Shown in pieces: positions 33,297 through 42,079 of a stretch of 64,000 nucleotides of DNA (the stretch's first letter is position 1; every line of letters begins with the position of its first letter). The stretch is from the NCBI GenBank assembly GCA_963662765.2, contig CAXXUP010000008.1, positions 635,632 through 699,631 of the forward strand. Reading direction: 5' to 3'. The notes beneath the pieces are model-generated. The model did no database searches and was not told the DNA's origin. It worked only from the letters and a program-made list of their open reading frames with translations. The position numbers and the translations under genes are program-made. The stretch is from DATMXT01 sp963662765 (lineage in GTDB: Bacteria; Bacillota; Clostridia; Oscillospirales; Feifaniaceae).

Positions 33297-33325
33297 TTGT
33301 ATTCGTATCGCCCACATGATAAAAT
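33297..33325 (+). promoter_or_regulatory. promoter of the efflux gene leader
   Basis: TTGTAT at 33297, 17-bp spacer, TAAAAT at 33320. It starts a leader of about 205 bases before the MFS gene. Confidence 0.65.
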
Positions 33326-33352
33326 ACCGGTGATTATGAGTGAGGTGACGTT

Positions 33353-33373
33353 ATGCGAGCTGCCTTTCTGTAA
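33353..33373 (+). CDS. putative leader peptide MRAAFL
   Basis: A six-codon ORF (ATG to TAA) with GAGGTG six bases upstream, near the predicted transcript start and about 110 bases before an attenuator hairpin. Its layout matches leader peptides whose ribosome stalling controls macrolide or other ribosome-drug resistance genes. Too short for any proof by composition. Confidence 0.4.
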   Translation: MRAAFL

Positions 33374-33484
33374 ACATGTTTTAAGTGAGGCCTTTTTTGG
33401 GCTTGTTTCTCTGCGCTTAAAGACATGCATTTACAGAGATTCATGGATGCGCTTGGTATTCCATGATAAATGATGCTTTTTCGC

Positions 33485-33523
33485 GCGGACAACGCTTTTT
33501 TGCGTTGCCCGCTTGTGTTTTTG
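33485..33523 (+). terminator. attenuator hairpin before the MFS efflux gene
   Basis: An 11-bp stem GCGGACAACGC with GCGTTGCCCGC (one mismatch), a six-T loop and TTGTGTTTTT after it, ending 15 bases before the ATG of the efflux gene. Placement within the gene's own leader points to conditional termination. Confidence 0.7.
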
Positions 33524-33537
33524 TATAAGGAGTTATT

Positions 33538-34809
33538 ATGAATATCAACTGGAAAAGGCAATTCGCGATCATTTACATCGGCCAGGCGTTTTCGCTGCTC
33601 GGGTCCGCCGTGGTCCAGTTTGCCGTTATCTGGTGGCTGACCGTCCAAACGGAATCCGCAGTCACGCTGGCTATTTCAACTATTGTCACATTTTTGCCGA
33701 ACATGCTCATCGGCCCGTTTGCCGGGGTGTGGATCGACCGATATAACCGCAGAACCGTCATGATCGCCGCCGATGGGCTGGTGGCGTTCTCCAGTGTCAT
33801 CCTCGGCGCGGCGTTTTTGCTCATGGGGACGCCGCCAATTTGGTTCATCTATATCATATTATTTTTGCGCGGATTGGGGAACACCTTTCACGCGCCCGCC
33901 ATGCAGGCTGCAATCCCCATGCTGGTGCCGGCCGAAATGCTGACCAAGGCCGGCGGCTGGGGCAATCTTATCAGCTCGATCTCCAATATGTTAGGGCCCG
34001 TGCTGGGCGCCGCGCTGATGGGATTATGGCCCATCGCAAGCATTATGCTTGTAGACATTCTTGGTGCCGCCTTCGCCATCGCATGCCTTTTGTTTGTCAG
34101 GATCCCCGATGTCCCGCAAGCCACTGAGAAATTACACATGTTATCTGACATGAAACTCGGCTTTGGAGCCATGAAGGCAAATAAGCCGCTCATGGCCGTG
34201 TTTTTCCCGATGGTGCTGATGAATATCCTGTATATGCCACTGGGGTCGCTGTACCCTCTCTTGGTGCGCACCCACTATATGGGTGGGGTGTGGCACAACA
34301 GCATGGCCGAGTTCGCTTTTGCGGGCGGCCTGCTCGTCTCCTCTGCCGCCATTGGTGTCTTCGGCGGGATGAAAAAGCGGTTTTTAATGGCGTCGCTTGC
34401 GATTGCCCTTCTTGGAGCCGCATCCCTTTTGAGCGGAGCGCTGCCCTCGAACGGATTTTGGGTTTTCATGGGCTGCTGCTTTTTCATGGGCTGTTCCGGA
34501 ACATTTTTCAACGTTCCGATCATGGCCTATACGCAGGAGACTATCGCACCGGAGATGATGGGAAAGGTATTCTCTCTGCTGATGACCGCAATGACCCTGT
34601 CCATGCCGATCGGGCTGCTTGTGGCGGGGCCAATCAGTGAGGTTGTGGGCGTCAACACCTGGTTTATCTGGTCAGGTGGGGCCTTAATTGCAACCGGAAT
34701 ACTCTTTCGCCTATTGTCACGGCGATATGACGAGGAAACAGCTATACCGCAAATTCCCCCCGCACAGGAGGGGCGACGGTGCAGATGGTCCTGTATTAAA
34801 CATAAATGA
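33538..34809 (+). CDS. MFS drug efflux transporter (MefA-like)
   Basis: 423 residues with 12 predicted transmembrane helices. Opening NWKRQFAIIYIGQAFSLLGS, the motif DRYNRRTVMIAADG between helices two and three (MFS motif A), and the second-half pattern resemble the macrolide-efflux MefA group of the MFS. It exports drugs with proton exchange. Start ATG at 33538 with AAGGAG. The leader peptide and attenuator upstream fit induction by a ribosome-targeting drug. It ends with a basic tail and a shared terminator. The exact substrate cannot be told. Confidence 0.85.
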   Translation: MNINWKRQFAIIYIGQAFSLLGSAVVQFAVIWWLTVQTESAVTLAISTIVTFLPNMLIGPFAGVWIDRYNRRTVMIAADGLVAFSSVILGAAFLLMGTPPIWFIYIILFLRGLGNTFHAPAMQAAIPMLVPAEMLTKAGGWGNLISSISNMLGPVLGAALMGLWPIASIMLVDILGAAFAIACLLFVRIPDVPQATEKLHMLSDMKLGFGAMKANKPLMAVFFPMVLMNILYMPLGSLYPLLVRTHYMGGVWHNSMAEFAFAGGLLVSSAAIGVFGGMKKRFLMASLAIALLGAASLLSGALPSNGFWVFMGCCFFMGCSGTFFNVPIMAYTQETIAPEMMGKVFSLLMTAMTLSMPIGLLVAGPISEVVGVNTWFIWSGGALIATGILFRLLSRRYDEETAIPQIPPAQEGRRCRWSCIKHK

Positions 34810-34838
34810 GCTCCCTCTTTTTAACTAAGGGAGCTCAT
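34807..34838 (+). terminator. bidirectional terminator
   Basis: Perfect 11-bp stem ATGAGCTCCCT / AGGGAGCTCAT between the converging MFS and methyltransferase genes. Confidence 0.88.
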
Positions 34839-34855
34839 TATTATTTGCGTATACG

Positions 34856-35665
34856 TTATCTGGCGCGCAGGCTCATGACGAAAATTCTGTGGGCTTCTCT
34901 TGCGGTTTTAAATTTTCCGGCTAAGGCAAACATGGTGCGATACCCGGCGGACAGGCGGCTGATCGCGCCCTCGTCTGTGAGATAAAGCGTTTTTTGGTAA
35001 ACGATCCCAGGGCCGAAAGCTTCAATTTCGGCGGGTGTGTCGACCCCCCAGCAAATTGTCGCTCCCGTCTGCTTCAGGGAGGGGTGATGTTTGGCCTGTC
35101 TAGCCGTCAATTTCGAATAGGCGTCGAAAATAAGCGTGACATCTTTAAATTTATCTCGCATTTTGAGCAGCAGTGTTTTGATATCCGCTTCGGTCAGGTA
35201 CATGAAGAGTCCCTCCGCGACGACGAGCAGGGGATAGCCTCCAGTCTCAATCCCGTCCATCCAGTCCCAGTCCGTCACCGATGACGGGATGTACCGATAG
35301 TTTTCCGTCTCTTCGTAAAGTTGACGCTTGATGTCGATCACTTGCGGAAAATCGAGGTCATACCACACCCGCACAGAAACGCCGAGCCGCCGCGCCCTGG
35401 CGTCCAGCCCGCAGCCGAGGTGGGCGACGGCGCTGTGGGGATGCTCTTTGAGAAAGCCCGCGGCAAAATCGTCAATCAAGGCCGCCCGAATCGAGAGCAT
35501 GATCTGCGTTTTTTCCTGAATACGGAGCTTTGGAAAGTCATAGTCAATCTGATCGATGGCCGCCTCGGCATCGAGATCTCGGAATAGACCCTTTTTACTC
35601 ATTTGCGCTTTGCCATATAAGGGGATTAAAAGCGTTTCCATTTCTTCTTGAAGTGCAACCTTCAT
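34856..35665 (-). CDS. class I SAM-dependent methyltransferase (PPM1/LCMT-like)
   Basis: About 269 residues from the ATG at 35665, which has GGGAG upstream. The SAM-binding motif is AVAHLGCGLDARARRLG, followed by VWYDLDFPQVIDIKR and the LLVVAEGLFMYLTEADI segment that is the hallmark of the leucine carboxyl methyltransferase (PPM1) group. These O-methylate carboxylates or polyketide-type substrates. No biosynthetic genes are near it, so the substrate is unknown. Convergent with the MFS gene. Confidence 0.88.
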   Translation of the reverse strand: MKVALQEEMETLLIPLYGKAQMSKKGLFRDLDAEAAIDQIDYDFPKLRIQEKTQIMLSIRAALIDDFAAGFLKEHPHSAVAHLGCGLDARARRLGVSVRVWYDLDFPQVIDIKRQLYEETENYRYIPSSVTDWDWMDGIETGGYPLLVVAEGLFMYLTEADIKTLLLKMRDKFKDVTLIFDAYSKLTARQAKHHPSLKQTGATICWGVDTPAEIEAFGPGIVYQKTLYLTDEGAISRLSAGYRTMFALAGKFKTAREAHRIFVMSLRAR

Positions 35666-35887
35666 ATGCGCCCTCTCCCGGAATGTCAGTCCGTATGTTT
35701 TCGAATCTATTAATGACAATTATAGCTCATTTTCCGGCACAATACACAGATATTTGCAAAAACGCATGATCCGAAGACGTCTACGGAGGGTTAAACTTGA
35801 TTTCGTATCGCGCGTATGCTATTGCATTCAAATCTGCTATAATCTGATTTAATAAGCATTTCAAATAAATTTTTTGAGGTGACCTGT

Positions 35888-36382
35888 GTGTTGACGCAAG
35901 AAGCAACTGCGGAAAGGGTCGAAGCGTGGAAAGCGGTCTGGAACCAGTACAAAGACAGGATTTCCCCGAACCGCAAATCCGGGCAAGAGGTTAGAGGCTA
36001 TCTCACAAGCCGGTATCCGACCGCGGAATTCCATGACGGCACCGCGGCACGGACGGTCACCGAGAATGTGCTGTCAAACAAGCCGTTTGCGGACAAGCTG
36101 CCCCAAGGAGTACCGCCGATGGCGGTAACCTTTATTATGAAAAGGGAGGGCGCGGGGGAGACCCTATATGAAAATCAGGACGGCATTTATAAAGGGATGG
36201 ATATCTTTGTGGGGATTGACCTTGTGTCTGGCTTTTTTTGCGTTGAGGGCAGTCCTATGCTCTGGGATGAGCTCTATGCCTTTCGGGGGCTGGACGGGGA
36301 CGACATACAAAATTATTACTGTGTTGCCGAATATGTTAAATGTCTTGAAAGGTTCGGCCTTTTGGAATACACCCAGAGGTAG
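35888..36382 (+). CDS. hypothetical protein, about 164 aa
   Basis: Soluble protein without a recognised domain. Start is GTG at 35888 or TTG at 35891, both served by GAGGTGA; a TATAAT box lies near 35838. The sequence begins with charged helices (ATAERVEAWKAVWNQYKDRI), then a strand-rich middle (MAVTFIMKREGAGETLY and IFVGIDLVSGFFCVEG) and a final helical section. Cys content is low. Probably single-gene. No function proposed. Confidence 0.6.
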   Translation: MLTQEATAERVEAWKAVWNQYKDRISPNRKSGQEVRGYLTSRYPTAEFHDGTAARTVTENVLSNKPFADKLPQGVPPMAVTFIMKREGAGETLYENQDGIYKGMDIFVGIDLVSGFFCVEGSPMLWDELYAFRGLDGDDIQNYYCVAEYVKCLERFGLLEYTQR

Positions 36383-36531
36383 ACTTGCTAGCATCAATAC
36401 ACGCGGATGTTCTATACGCGCGTTTAGCTTTTAGGTGTGCGCAGCGCCGGTTGCTTTGGGATTGCAAAATGAGAGAATTTGAGATATCATAGAAAATATG
36501 GAAGAATTTTTCTGCTAAGTGGGGGTTTTTC

Positions 36532-37866
36532 ATGACAAAACAAATGAAGCTCACGCCGGTCAAAAGGCTTATCTCGATTTTCATTGCGGTTGCCATGATA
36601 TTGTCGGTTTTCGCAGGCTGCGGCAAGACCCAAAATGAAACGGCGGTGCCCGAGACGAGCAAAGTGCCTGTGCCGGAAGAAAAAAAGCCGGTTCCCAACG
36701 ATTTGTTTAGCGATCAGCTCAACATTTTCGCGGGCACCATATTTCCACAGGGATATACCGTCTACGCGGCGGGGTTTGAAGACAACGTGGATTTCTGTTA
36801 TTACGTGCTGTATCTGACGGCACAGGGGAGTCCGGAAGACGTTATTGCATACGTTACAACCCTTCTTGGCATCGATTCCGAGGAGAGTGTGCGTCAAGCC
36901 ATCGACACGTTTAGGCGCGATGGCGGCGTGGGGATTGACGGAAAGCTCGGCGAGTCAGGCCTCACAGTCAACTGCAAAATTACTCCCATTGAAGCGGACA
37001 ACAACGACTATGACTATGTGGAGGGTTGTTGCCTTCGCTTTCGGGCGGAAATTGTTGACCCCACAGACTACAGGGAGATCATGGCGGGCAATTACAACCT
37101 TGGCTCGCTCGCTGACGTCGCAAACTACTTTGACGTGACGCCCATCACCGGAAAATCGAGCATCTATGTTCGCAGGAATCAAAACGATGCCAAGATCGAA
37201 GCGGTGTACAACACAGTTGAGGATGTGGCCCTCGTCATGGAGCGCATGAAGGCTGAGCTTAAATATGCATACTTTGATGAAAACGATAATATGGGCTTGC
37301 CAAGCTACGGTGAGGTCAAAAACAGCTTCTTTTTTGATATAAATAATAACAGCATCAGCATTTTCCAGAGTCTCGGTGACGCCGGGAAAAATTATCAGGA
37401 CTATGAGCCCGCCTCCACGAAACTCACAGAACTCGGGTTTTCAAACTATATCGAGCCCGACGCGCTGTGCGAATATAAGGACGAGGCACAGAACTTGAGC
37501 ATCGTCATCAACATCCCGCAGTGGGGCGGACGTCCCGACGAATGGGAAAACAGCTGCGTGATGTTTATGAAAGACATGAACGGATATGCACTCGCAATCT
37601 GGTACTATTCGGATGAGGGGAAATATGTCGTTCAGGCGGACAAGGACGACAGCTCGGCGAAATATACGTACAACGCAAAAACGGGTAAGTTTAGTGAAGA
37701 ATACCCAAACCCCGATGCGGTTAAGGCGCAATTTATGAATTTGTTCCCTGACGCTGCGCAGACGGATATCTACATGCAGAGCATCGAGCTGTTCCAAAAC
37801 TATGTGAGCGAGACATTCGGCATGAGCATTGATGAACTGTATGCCACAGCGGCGATCGAGCAATAG
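36532..37866 (+). CDS. predicted lipoprotein, 444 aa, unknown function
   Basis: Signal peptide with a lipobox near SVFAGC (Cys at about residue 30), followed by a proline-rich linker (PVPEEKKPVPN). The rest is a large extracellular domain of mixed strands and helices, rich in Tyr, Asn and Asp, possibly two repeated halves of about 190 residues. No enzyme motifs are visible. Strong ATG start with AAGTGGGGG upstream. Monocistronic, with a hairpin terminator after it. I do not recognise the family. Confidence 0.7.
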   Translation: MTKQMKLTPVKRLISIFIAVAMILSVFAGCGKTQNETAVPETSKVPVPEEKKPVPNDLFSDQLNIFAGTIFPQGYTVYAAGFEDNVDFCYYVLYLTAQGSPEDVIAYVTTLLGIDSEESVRQAIDTFRRDGGVGIDGKLGESGLTVNCKITPIEADNNDYDYVEGCCLRFRAEIVDPTDYREIMAGNYNLGSLADVANYFDVTPITGKSSIYVRRNQNDAKIEAVYNTVEDVALVMERMKAELKYAYFDENDNMGLPSYGEVKNSFFFDINNNSISIFQSLGDAGKNYQDYEPASTKLTELGFSNYIEPDALCEYKDEAQNLSIVINIPQWGGRPDEWENSCVMFMKDMNGYALAIWYYSDEGKYVVQADKDDSSAKYTYNAKTGKFSEEYPNPDAVKAQFMNLFPDAAQTDIYMQSIELFQNYVSETFGMSIDELYATAAIEQ

Positions 37867-37892
37867 AATTTTACTGCAAAACCGTACCATAC

Positions 37893-37930
37893 AGCGGCTT
37901 GTCATTTGCAAAATGGCAAGCTGCTTTCTT
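37893..37930 (+). terminator. terminator after the lipoprotein gene
   Basis: A 15-bp imperfect stem (AGCGGCTTGTCATTT with AAATGGCAAGCTGCT, wobble pairs), then TTTCTTT. Confidence 0.75.
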
Positions 37931-37994
37931 TATATAGTTTTCGCGGGGCTTTCGAGCACAGGGAGGGAATCATAGAAAATAAGCGCGCAGATTC

Positions 37995-38045
37995 TTGACA
38001 GCGCCATTCTATTTGACTATAATGATTAATATAGTCAAATAGAAT
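37995..38045 (+). promoter_or_regulatory. consensus promoter overlapped by a 40-bp TetR operator
   Basis: TTGACA (37995-38000), 17-bp spacer, TATAAT (38018-38023): a perfect consensus promoter. Over it lies an inverted repeat with 16-bp perfect arms (ATTCTATTTGACTATA and its complement, 38006-38021 and 38030-38045, eight-base centre). A TetR dimer bound there would block RNA polymerase. Confidence 0.85.
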
Positions 38046-38058
38046 TTGAGGTGATATT

Positions 38059-38664
38059 GTGCCCAAATCCTTTTCCGACAGCGAGCGGGCGTACATTAAA
38101 AAGCGTCTGATGGAGGAAGCGCAGACCTGTCTGTCCCAGTACGGGATGCGCAAAACCACGGTGGACGAACTGGTCCGACGGGTCCACATTCCAAAGGGGA
38201 CCTTCTATTTATTTTATCAGTCAAAAGAGCTGCTGTTTTTTGATGTGTTTTGCACCCTTCACGACGAATTGCAGGCCACACTCCTCGGCTGGATCGACGA
38301 ACTTTCGGGCAATCTGAATGCCGATACCGTTACGGAACTTCTTTTTCGTCTATACAAGAAGACGGACTCGACTTTCATCTATTCCTTTATCGCAAACGGG
38401 GATCTGGAGCTCTTGGTGCTCAAGCTTCCGCCGGAGGTTGCGGCGGCCCACGCGCAAAAAGATGATTTCAGCATGGAGCAGCTTTTGTCGCTCTTACCGG
38501 GTGTGCGTACCGAGGGCAACATAAAGATATTCAGCGCGGTCTTACGGGCGATCTTCTGCGCGATGCTGCATAGGCGGGAGGTCGGCGAAGAGGTGTTCGA
38601 CGACGCGATTCATGTGATGCTGCGCGGCGTCGTCAGGGAGCTGTTTGAGGGGAAGATACTATGA
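38059..38664 (+). CDS. TetR-family regulator
   Basis: 201 residues from a GTG start with GAGGTGATATT upstream. The N-terminal HTH is TVDELVRRVHIPKGTFYLFY, followed by an all-helical ligand domain with no recognisable specificity. It directly precedes and overlaps the ABC transporter gene by four bases. The 40-bp palindrome in its own promoter is almost surely its operator, so the whole operon is expected to be autorepressed until a ligand, probably an exported compound, releases it. Confidence 0.92.
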   Translation: MPKSFSDSERAYIKKRLMEEAQTCLSQYGMRKTTVDELVRRVHIPKGTFYLFYQSKELLFFDVFCTLHDELQATLLGWIDELSGNLNADTVTELLFRLYKKTDSTFIYSFIANGDLELLVLKLPPEVAAAHAQKDDFSMEQLLSLLPGVRTEGNIKIFSAVLRAIFCAMLHRREVGEEVFDDAIHVMLRGVVRELFEGKIL

Positions 38665-39508
38665 TTCGAGTATCAAATTTACAGTTTAGCTACACCAAAC
38701 AGCCTTTTATCGAAGACATGAACTTCGAGGTCAATGAAGGTGAAATTTTCGGCTTTTTAGGGCCGTCCGGCGCCGGAAAGAGCACGGTGCAGAAAATTCT
38801 GACGGGGCTTTTGGTCCCATACACCGGCAGCGTACGAGTGGGCGGCACCGAGGTCAAGAACCGCGATAACAGCTTCTACGAAAATCTCGGGGTGGACTTC
38901 GAATTCCCGAGCCTGTACGAAAAGCTGACGGCGAGAGAGAAAACCTGAATTTCTTTGCCTCCCTCTATAAAAAGCATCAGGCCATCGACCCGCTGCTTGA
39001 AAGCGTCGGGCTTCTAGGTGAGGCCGACAAAAAAGTTTCGGACTATTCCAAGGGGATGAAGTCACGCCTGAACTTTATCAAGGCGCTGCTGCACGACCCG
39101 GCGCTGCTCTTTTTGGACGAACCAACTTCGGGGCTTGACCCATCGAGCGCCAGACGCATGAAGGACATCATCGCAGGCGAGAAGGAGCGGGGCAAGACGA
39201 TCCTGCTGACGACCCACAACATGTATGACGCGACCGAACTCTGCGACCGCGTGGCCTTTATCGTGGACGGAAAACTGCGGGCTTTGGACACGCCGCGCAA
39301 CCTGATCATGTCGCGGGGTGCCTCTAAAGTTCGGTACACCTACGCCGCAGACGGCAAAGAGGCTCAAAAGGAGATTCCCCTTAGCCAAACGGGGGAGGAC
39401 GACATGTTGCATACCCTTATTCGGGAAAACCGGCTACTATCGATCCACAGCAGCGAGCCGACTTTAAACGACATCTTTGTGGAGCTGACGGGAAGGCGGC
39501 TGCTATGA
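38661..39508 (+). pseudogene. ABC transporter ATP-binding protein (one frameshift)
   Basis: The N-terminal part (MIRVSNLQFSYTKQPF, Walker A GPSGAGKST) runs to 38948 and closes. The C-terminal part in another frame holds the signature-like DYSKGMKSRLNF, Walker B LLFLDEPTSGLD and the H-loop TTHNMYD. Near 38935 the frames meet at GAGAGAGAAAACC; removing two bases gives TARENLNFFASLY and a continuous protein of about 282 residues. The signature reads YSKGM rather than LSGGQ, seen in some ABC-2 ATPases. Since all flanking genes are intact, a sequencing error is as likely as a true mutation. Confidence 0.85.
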
Positions 39509-40188
39509 GAATAAGGGCGTTGCTCGCGGGCGATATCCGCTTCCAGTACAAATACGGGTTTTATTTTCTGTACCTCATCTTCTCCCTACTCTATGTCGGA
39601 CTGCTCTACGCCCTGCCCGCCGCCTGGCGGGAGCAGGCTGCCGTATTAATGGTTTTTTCGGATCCCGCCGCAATGGGGCTGTACTTCATGGGGGCGATCG
39701 TGCTGTTTGAAAAAAGCGAGCGGGTCTTAAACAGCATTGCCATATCACCGGTCAGACTTTGGGAATATGTCCTCTCCAAGCTGGTTTCCATCGCCCTGAT
39801 CTCAACGGCGGTCGGCCTTGCCATCGGGACTTCCGGCAAGCTCTTGTTAAATCCCCTCTATTTTATACTCGGAGTATTTTTCGGCTCCTGTCTCTTCTCC
39901 GCATTGGGGCTCATGATTGCCGCTAATATCGGCTCTCTCAATCAGTTTATCGTGGCGACGATCCCTGTCGAGACTGTTGTCAATATTCCGGCAATCGCCT
40001 GGATGTTTGGATGGAGACCGCCCATAATGATTCTCCACCCGGGGATCTGCATCATCGAGATGTGCCAAAACGGGGAGTATGCCCTGCCGGCTGTGTTCAT
40101 TTTGCTCGCATGGACCGCATTGGCCTCACTGTTAGCCTGCCGCTCTGTGGGAAAGAGCCTGCGTTCCTTAGGGGGTGTCAAACTGTGA
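39505..40188 (+). CDS. ABC-2 type permease
   Basis: 227 residues with six predicted transmembrane helices, the usual length for a fluoroquinolone/lantibiotic-type ABC-2 permease. Overlaps the ATPase stop by four bases (ATGA). No substrate site can be read. It pairs with the next gene as two half-permeases driven by the frameshifted ATPase upstream. Export of a toxic or peptide compound is the likely role, given TetR control. Confidence 0.82.
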   Translation: MRIRALLAGDIRFQYKYGFYFLYLIFSLLYVGLLYALPAAWREQAAVLMVFSDPAAMGLYFMGAIVLFEKSERVLNSIAISPVRLWEYVLSKLVSIALISTAVGLAIGTSGKLLLNPLYFILGVFFGSCLFSALGLMIAANIGSLNQFIVATIPVETVVNIPAIAWMFGWRPPIMILHPGICIIEMCQNGEYALPAVFILLAWTALASLLACRSVGKSLRSLGGVKL

Positions 40189-40898
40189 AACCCATTTTAC
40201 GGTCTTTTGCCCTGTTTGTCAGACAGATATTCAAGGACAGCATGCTTGCAACTGTCTGTATTGTATCCGTATTGGTTGGGGTTCTCATCCGATATGGGGT
40301 TCCGGCGCTGGAGCAGGCACTGTGCGCTAGGCTTTCGCGGGCTGCCGTTCTCGTAAACTACTACCTTCTTTTTGACCTGCTCTTAGCCTTGATCACGCCT
40401 TATTTAATCTGCTTTGCCTCGGCCATGATGATGCTGACCGAGTACGACGAGAACATAACCGGTTATCTTGCGGTGACACCGGTTGGCAAATCGGGGTATG
40501 TCCTGTCAAGGCTGGGGCTGCCGGCCGGGGTCGCCTTTGTCATGACGCTGATTCTCATGCGCGCATTTTCCTTAACCGAATGGCCGATTGCAATGACGTT
40601 GCTCACCGCACTTTTGACCTGCCTTGCGAGTATCGCCGTGGCCCTCTTACTGTTTTCCTTTTCCCACAACCGGGTGGAGGGCATGGCAATGGCAAAGCTC
40701 TCGGGCCTTTTGATGCTGGGTCTGCCGGCGCCCTTTTTCCTGATGTCCGACATGCAATATCTGTTTTCGCCGCTGCCCTCCTTTTGGATTGCCAAGCTTG
40801 GGATGGAGCAAAGCCTGCTATTTCTCATTCCGGCCCTTGGGACCTCGCTGCTTTGGATCTGGGGGCTGTACGGGAAGTTTCGCAAAAAGCTCAGATGA
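40185..40898 (+). CDS. ABC-2 type permease, second subunit
   Basis: 237 residues from a GTG start overlapping the upstream stop (GTGA). Predicted six transmembrane helices, with a characteristic polar first loop. Weak similarity in layout to the preceding permease. A longer in-frame reading begins inside that gene and lacks a ribosome site. A large terminator follows, closing the TetR-ABC operon. Confidence 0.8.
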   Translation: MKPILRSFALFVRQIFKDSMLATVCIVSVLVGVLIRYGVPALEQALCARLSRAAVLVNYYLLFDLLLALITPYLICFASAMMMLTEYDENITGYLAVTPVGKSGYVLSRLGLPAGVAFVMTLILMRAFSLTEWPIAMTLLTALLTCLASIAVALLLFSFSHNRVEGMAMAKLSGLLMLGLPAPFFLMSDMQYLFSPLPSFWIAKLGMEQSLLFLIPALGTSLLWIWGLYGKFRKKLR

Positions 40899-40928
40899 CA
40901 AGGATGTCTATGGACAAAAATGCTGCGA

Positions 40929-40979
40929 GGGGGCGTCTTCACGGCGATAATTTGCCGCGAAGACGCTCCCCCGTTTTTC
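40929..40979 (+). terminator. Rho-independent terminator
   Basis: A long stem (GGGGGCGTCTTC with GAAGACGC.CCCCC plus inner CGGC/GCCG), then GTTTTTC. Confidence 0.88.
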
Positions 40980-41009
40980 TTGTCGCCGAAAGCGGCGGTG
41001 TGCTATAAT
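40980..41009 (+). promoter_or_regulatory. promoter for the LytTR gene
   Basis: TTGTCG at 40980, 18-bp spacer, TATAAT at 41004. Begins immediately after the preceding terminator. Confidence 0.65.
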
Positions 41010-41054
41010 ACAGACAAATGAACTTAAACTGTGAAGACAAGGGGGGTGGGACGT

Positions 41055-41489
41055 CTGAAAATCGTGATTGAGGAGCCTCGTGAAGACGAGGAGGAGCAGA
41101 TTGTCATCCGGTGCCGGACCATGACGCCGGATCTTCTTCGCATGGTCGCCCAGCTGAAGGCGCAGGAGGCTCTCGTGGCATATTCCGGCAACGACATACA
41201 CCGGCTCAATCCCTCGGCCGTCTATTACATTGAAAGTGTCGACAATAAGACCTTTCTCTATCTAAAAGACAAGGTCTATAAATCGCGACAAAAGCTGTAC
41301 GAGCTGGAGGAGGCTCTCGCAACCGGCGACTTTCTGCGGGCGTCAAAGTCCACCATCGTAAATTTGGCCAAAATCAAGTCGGTGAGCCCGGCACTCAGCG
41401 GGCGGTTTGAAGCGGCGCTTGAAAACGGTGAAAAAGTGATCATCTCCCGTCAGTACACGGGCGATTTAAAAAAACGACTGGGAATATAG
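41055..41489 (+). CDS. LytTR-domain DNA-binding regulator
   Basis: 144 residues ending in a LytTR domain (residues about 45-144: IYYIES-type start seen as VYYIESVDNKTFLYL, then FLRASKSTIVNLAKIKSV). Members read KIVIEE at the very N-terminus, which here would use a rare CTG start at 41055 with AAGGGGGG eight bases upstream. A GTG at 41031 gives eight more residues but sits at the transcript start. The DUF3021 membrane gene follows by 11 bases, the standard partner of such regulators, and usually controls it. Together they often govern ABC efflux operons such as the one downstream. Confidence 0.88.
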   Translation: MKIVIEEPREDEEEQIVIRCRTMTPDLLRMVAQLKAQEALVAYSGNDIHRLNPSAVYYIESVDNKTFLYLKDKVYKSRQKLYELEEALATGDFLRASKSTIVNLAKIKSVSPALSGRFEAALENGEKVIISRQYTGDLKKRLGI

Positions 41490-41500
41490 GAGGTGAGATC

Positions 41501-41938
41501 ATGCGTGGGGAAGAAATCCTAAAAAAACTGGTTACCCATTTTTTCGTCATCACAACCGGAATTGTCGTTGCCATGTATACGTTTTGCCGGGTTTTTTATC
41601 CGGGCGCCGGTTTTAATACGGCCGATATCGGCAGGATTTTGCTGATGGCGGCGGCCGGCGACCTGCCGCTTGTGATCTTCCTCTCCCGCCGCGAGCTTAC
41701 GAGAGGCGAAATGCTTGTTCGGGAGATCATTCATTTTCTCCTGCTTGCGGGCATCATTGTGTCGCTGGCGGTTCGATGGGGATGGGTCAACATAGGGCAA
41801 GGCGGAGAAGTCGCCGCCCTGCTGTTCTGCGTTGTAGCGATCTATCTGGTGGTGACCTTTGCAACCGGTTGCCGAGACCGGAGGCTGACCGAAAAACTGA
41901 ACGACAAACTGAGAGAGCGTTACGGTCCACAGCAGTAA
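41501..41938 (+). CDS. DUF3021 membrane protein
   Basis: 145 residues with four transmembrane helices (about 13-30, 42-60, 76-92, 103-121) and a short charged tail. It is the usual partner of a LytTR regulator in Firmicutes and may sense the membrane and modulate that regulator. The gap to the LytTR gene is 11 bases. A terminator follows. Confidence 0.88.
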   Translation: MRGEEILKKLVTHFFVITTGIVVAMYTFCRVFYPGAGFNTADIGRILLMAAAGDLPLVIFLSRRELTRGEMLVREIIHFLLLAGIIVSLAVRWGWVNIGQGGEVAALLFCVVAIYLVVTFATGCRDRRLTEKLNDKLRERYGPQQ

Positions 41939-41949
41939 TTTGTTTCCAT

Positions 41950-41986
41950 CGGATGGCAAGCCCAGACAGCCTGCCATCCGTTTTTT
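41950..41986 (+). terminator. Rho-independent terminator
   Basis: Nine-bp stem CGGATGGCA / TGCCATCCG with TTTTTT after. Confidence 0.85.
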
Positions 41987-42079
41987 GCAGTTTACCGCAC
42001 CCTCTATGCAAGTTGCGTTTGCCCCTGTTGAAACTGCGACATTCCCCGCATATGATTACATTGTGGAAGGGGATATGAT

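Noticed and set aside
33336..33480. Longer leader ORF starting MSEVTLCELPF
   Set aside because: Its start lies within a few bases of the predicted transcript start and has no ribosome site; the six-codon ORF inside it is better placed.
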